NCBI GenBank assembly: GCA_020444045.1
Contig: JAHLLS010000025.1
Location: 1-64,000, forward strand
Length of the DNA stretch: 64,000 nucleotides
From: Deltaproteobacteria bacterium
GTDB lineage: Bacteria > Desulfobacterota > Desulfobacteria > Desulfobacterales > UBA5852
Reading direction: 5' to 3'
The notes beneath the pieces are model-generated. The model made no database searches. It saw only the letters and a program-made list of their open reading frames with translations, and was not told the DNA's origin. Of the stretch, positions 61,670-64,000 are shown in pieces. Every line of letters begins with the position of its first letter. Positions within the stretch are counted from its first letter, which is position 1. The position numbers and the translations under genes are program-made.

Positions 61670-63865
61670 TTAACCGGACAAGCGCTGGCGCAAACTGGAC
61701 AAGCGCTGCTTGGGGCGGTCGTTCTTCAGCGCGATGTCCAGCGCACGGCGCTGGCCGACAAGGACAACCAGCTGCTTGCCGCGCGTTATGGCCGTGTAAA
61801 GCAGATTCCGTTGCAGCATGACAAAATGCTGGGTGAGCAACGGCAAAACCACTGCGGGGTATTCCGATCCCTGTGATTTGTGGACGGATATGGCATAGGC
61901 CAGGGTCAATTCCTCCATGTCCGCCACATCGTAATCCACCCGGCGTCCGTCAAAATCAACGCTCAGGCCCTCATGGGCCGCCGCCACCGATGCGACCCTG
62001 CCGATATCGCCGTTAAAGACGTCCTTGCTGTAATTGTTGCGCAGGTGCATCACCTTGTCCCCCGGGTGGAACTTGGCCGGAAGCTGACGGCCGTCGGGGT
62101 TAAGCACTTTCTGCAGCGTCTGGTTGAGGTTGATGGTGCCCGCCTCCCCTTTGTGCACCGGTGTGAGGACCTGAATGTCCCGGACGGGATCCAGCCCGTA
62201 CTGATCGGGTATCCAGTTGACGCACAGGTCAATGATGGTGCGCACCACGTCCCCGGTTCGTGCCGCCTCGATAAAGTGAAAAGGCGCCAGAAGGTCCGAC
62301 GAACGCCCCGCCTGCAAATCCGGGCATTCGCCTTCGCGCACCCGGTGCGCATTGCGCACGATCGGACTTTCCTCGGCCTGTCGGAAGACCTCCACCAGGT
62401 GGTACACCGCCGGCCGCTGGGACGCGATGATATCCTTGAGCACATTTCCCGGGCCCACCGAGGGCAGTTGGAAAATATCGCCCACCAGAATCAGGACGGA
62501 GGTCAGGGGCACCGCTTTGAGGAATTGGGCCATCAAGAGGGTGTCCACCATGGACGCCTCATCGACGATGAAGACATCCGCGTCAATGGGATCGTCCTGG
62601 TCCTTTTCAAAGCCCCCCGCCATGGGGTTGTACCCCAACAGCTTGTGAAGGGTAGCGGCGGGCTGGCGCGTTACCTCGGACAGGCGGCGCGCCGCGCGCC
62701 CCGTGGGTGCGGCCAGGCAAACGGACTGTCCCATGGCATGAAAAACCGTGTGCAGCGACCGGACAAGGGTGGTTTTGCCGGTTCCGGGCCCGCCGGTAAT
62801 AACAGCGACGCGATGGGTCAAAACGCCGTGGATGACCGCCTGTTGAGCGGATGACAAATGGATGGCCAACCGTTGGATCACCGTCGCGGTGATGGTTTCG
62901 GGCGAAACTGCCGCCTCCGGCAACGGCAGCGCCAGCATGGCGTTCAATCGTGCCGCAATGCCACGCTCCGCCTCATAGAGAGGCATGCGATAAACCCGTC
63001 TGTCCGTTTCGCTTTCGCTCACGTGGATGTCACGATCACGGACCATGGCGTCCATCACGCCGGCGAGGGCCTCCGTATCGATACCGAAAAGGCGATGGCT
63101 CTGGGCCAGCAACTGGGATTCCGGAACAAACACATGCCCCTCGGCCACGGCCTGATCCAGTATATGGCCGAGGCAGGCGCGAATGCGACGAGGATCATCC
63201 GCCGGCACCCCCTGACGGCAAGCAATCGCATCCGCCACCACAAATCCGATACCGGGCACTTCGTCCACCGCGCAATAGGGGTCTTCCTGGAGGAGCGCCA
63301 CGGCATCTTCGCCCAGCGCTTTGAAAAGCCGGCCGCAATAGGCGGGTTTCAAACCGTTTTCCTGCAAAAATTGCATGAGATGCCGCGCGGCATGGTGGGC
63401 CTTCCAGCCATCCTCGATCAATGCCGCCGTCTGGTCGCCGATACCGCGAACGTCCTTCAGCAGGTGGGGACGCTGCTCGATAACCTCCAGCAGATCGGCC
63501 CCGAAATGGCGCACCAAGCGTTCCACCAGCTTCGGCCCGATCCCGCGAATCACACCCGATGCCAGGTAGCGCCGAACTTCCTCAACCGTGTCGGGCAGCA
63601 AGACCTGGTAGTGGATCACCTTCAACTGGGCACCATAGCGGGGATGCTCCTGCCAGTGACCGGTGACCTCCAGCGACTCACCGCCCCCAGCCAGCAGAAG
63701 ATACCCCAGAATCGTTACCCGATGACCGTCGGGATCTGTCAGCAGGCGTGCAATGGTGAAATGGGTATCAGGATTTTGAAAGGTGATGCGCTGGACACGT
63801 CCTCGAATCGTAACGGCCGTGTCGTCGAACGGCGTGTCGCCATCCCGGTCGGCAAAGGGGATCAT
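61670..63865 (-). CDS. recD2: RecD2-type 5'-3' DNA helicase
   Basis: 731 residues, the length of RecD2 without RecB/RecC partners. An N-terminal OB-like and helix-hairpin-helix region (about 1-215: GVIRGIGPKLVERLVRHFG; DVRGIGDQTAALIEDG) is followed by SF1B helicase motifs: ITGGPGTGKTTLVRSLH (Lys364), VFIVDEASMVDTLLM, LVGDIFQLPSVGPGNVL and near the end TLAYAISVHKSQGSEYPAVVLPL and LLYTAITRGKQLVVLVG. Involved in repair and replication-fork processing. Its ATG overlaps the upstream gene's stop (ATGA). Confidence 0.93.
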   Translation of the reverse strand: MIPFADRDGDTPFDDTAVTIRGRVQRITFQNPDTHFTIARLLTDPDGHRVTILGYLLLAGGGESLEVTGHWQEHPRYGAQLKVIHYQVLLPDTVEEVRRYLASGVIRGIGPKLVERLVRHFGADLLEVIEQRPHLLKDVRGIGDQTAALIEDGWKAHHAARHLMQFLQENGLKPAYCGRLFKALGEDAVALLQEDPYCAVDEVPGIGFVVADAIACRQGVPADDPRRIRACLGHILDQAVAEGHVFVPESQLLAQSHRLFGIDTEALAGVMDAMVRDRDIHVSESETDRRVYRMPLYEAERGIAARLNAMLALPLPEAAVSPETITATVIQRLAIHLSSAQQAVIHGVLTHRVAVITGGPGTGKTTLVRSLHTVFHAMGQSVCLAAPTGRAARRLSEVTRQPAATLHKLLGYNPMAGGFEKDQDDPIDADVFIVDEASMVDTLLMAQFLKAVPLTSVLILVGDIFQLPSVGPGNVLKDIIASQRPAVYHLVEVFRQAEESPIVRNAHRVREGECPDLQAGRSSDLLAPFHFIEAARTGDVVRTIIDLCVNWIPDQYGLDPVRDIQVLTPVHKGEAGTINLNQTLQKVLNPDGRQLPAKFHPGDKVMHLRNNYSKDVFNGDIGRVASVAAAHEGLSVDFDGRRVDYDVADMEELTLAYAISVHKSQGSEYPAVVLPLLTQHFVMLQRNLLYTAITRGKQLVVLVGQRRALDIALKNDRPKQRLSSLRQRLSG

Positions 63866-64000
63866 GGCATCGATCCGGACGGGGTCAACAGCCAGTCAAC
63901 CGCCGCCGCCAGGTCGCTAGCGACCCAATCGGGCGGCATCGCCTGGGCCTTCAGCTGGGGACGGGCGTCATGCAGGCCGGACTGGACCAGGATCGTGCGA
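63862..64000 (-). CDS. HAD-family phosphatase, C-terminal fragment
   Basis: The last 45 residues of a gene that enters from the right edge: TILVQSGLHDARPQLKAQAM, then PPDWVASDLAAAVDWLL. The ILVxTG...P..VaxDLaaAvdWLL pattern is that of the end of HAD-IIIA phosphatases such as the heptose-bisphosphate phosphatase GmhB, but the catalytic part is outside the window. Overlaps recD2 by 4 bp. Confidence 0.55.
   Translation of the reverse strand, partial: RTILVQSGLHDARPQLKAQAMPPDWVASDLAAAVDWLLTPSGSMP

Noticed and set aside
1..64000. tRNA genes, CRISPR arrays, insertion sequences, prophage
   Set aside because: No tRNA-like arms, no regular direct repeats with spacers and no transposase or integrase frame were found when reading the spacers and listed frames.

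Overview
The window looks like a piece of the chromosome of a strictly anaerobic, GC-rich Desulfobacterota bacterium of the Desulfosarcina/Desulfatitalea kind. This is inferred from gene content: a ferredoxin-dependent 2-oxoacid oxidoreductase, a tungstate-type ABC importer, a large acyl-CoA degradation gene set, an SH3-plus-anchor protein and an amphi-Trp/XXXCH-type protein. No rRNA, tRNA, CRISPR array or complete mobile element was seen.

Layout. 1-790: tail of an outer-membrane barrel gene, then two gene-end remnants meeting at a breakpoint. 1310-6659 (minus): iorA-iorB followed by a TRAP transporter (dctP-dctQ-dctM), probably one unit for uptake and oxidation of aryl-2-oxoacids or related acids. 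7096-11380 (plus): NAD(P)HX repair enzyme, protease-TPR lipoprotein, tRNA dihydrouridine synthase. 11569-18677: small lipoproteins, a 2-Cys peroxiredoxin, a large MscS channel, a bacterial cereblon-like CULT protein, a methyltransferase and the amphi-Trp/XXXCH-type protein. 18707-23242 (minus): a tight sucrose operon (PfkB sugar kinase, sucrose-phosphate synthase fused to a HAD phosphatase domain, sucrose phosphorylase) behind a long AT-rich leader.

23752-39115: an acyl-CoA catabolic island. Ten minus-strand genes (two acyl-CoA dehydrogenases, TetR regulator, carboxyltransferase, biotin carboxylase, biotin carrier, enoyl-CoA hydratase, AtuA-family protein, MaoC hydratase, another acyl-CoA dehydrogenase) face a plus-strand pair (long acyl-CoA dehydrogenase, thiolase) across an 807-bp spacer that carries two copies of one palindrome. 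The gene set resembles the leucine/isovalerate (liu) and acyclic-terpene (atu) pathways, with the carboxylase alpha subunit split in two.

39187-45483: alanine racemase; a lower-GC pair encoding a YkgJ cysteine-cluster protein and a short protein with 14-residue NQxK repeats; and a tungstate/molybdate ABC operon led by its own HTH plus substrate-binding-domain regulator, with a near-consensus promoter and a palindromic operator candidate. 45731-64000: mostly housekeeping and envelope genes (YihY, SIMPL, MscS, aminotransferase, NfeD/band-7 pair, binding lipoprotein, NadE, hydantoinase/oxoprolinase-family protein, an HDAC-family enzyme with a C-terminal zinc ribbon, EpmA, NadB, SH3-anchor protein, DUF1178, RecD2 helicase, HAD phosphatase fragment).

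The strongest leads are the CULT protein with a complete tri-tryptophan cage, the YkgJ/repeat-peptide pair, a family of structured 3'-UTR elements placed just after stop codons (three copies plus a possible fourth), the twin operators of the acyl-CoA island, and the sucrose synthesis/phosphorolysis operon.
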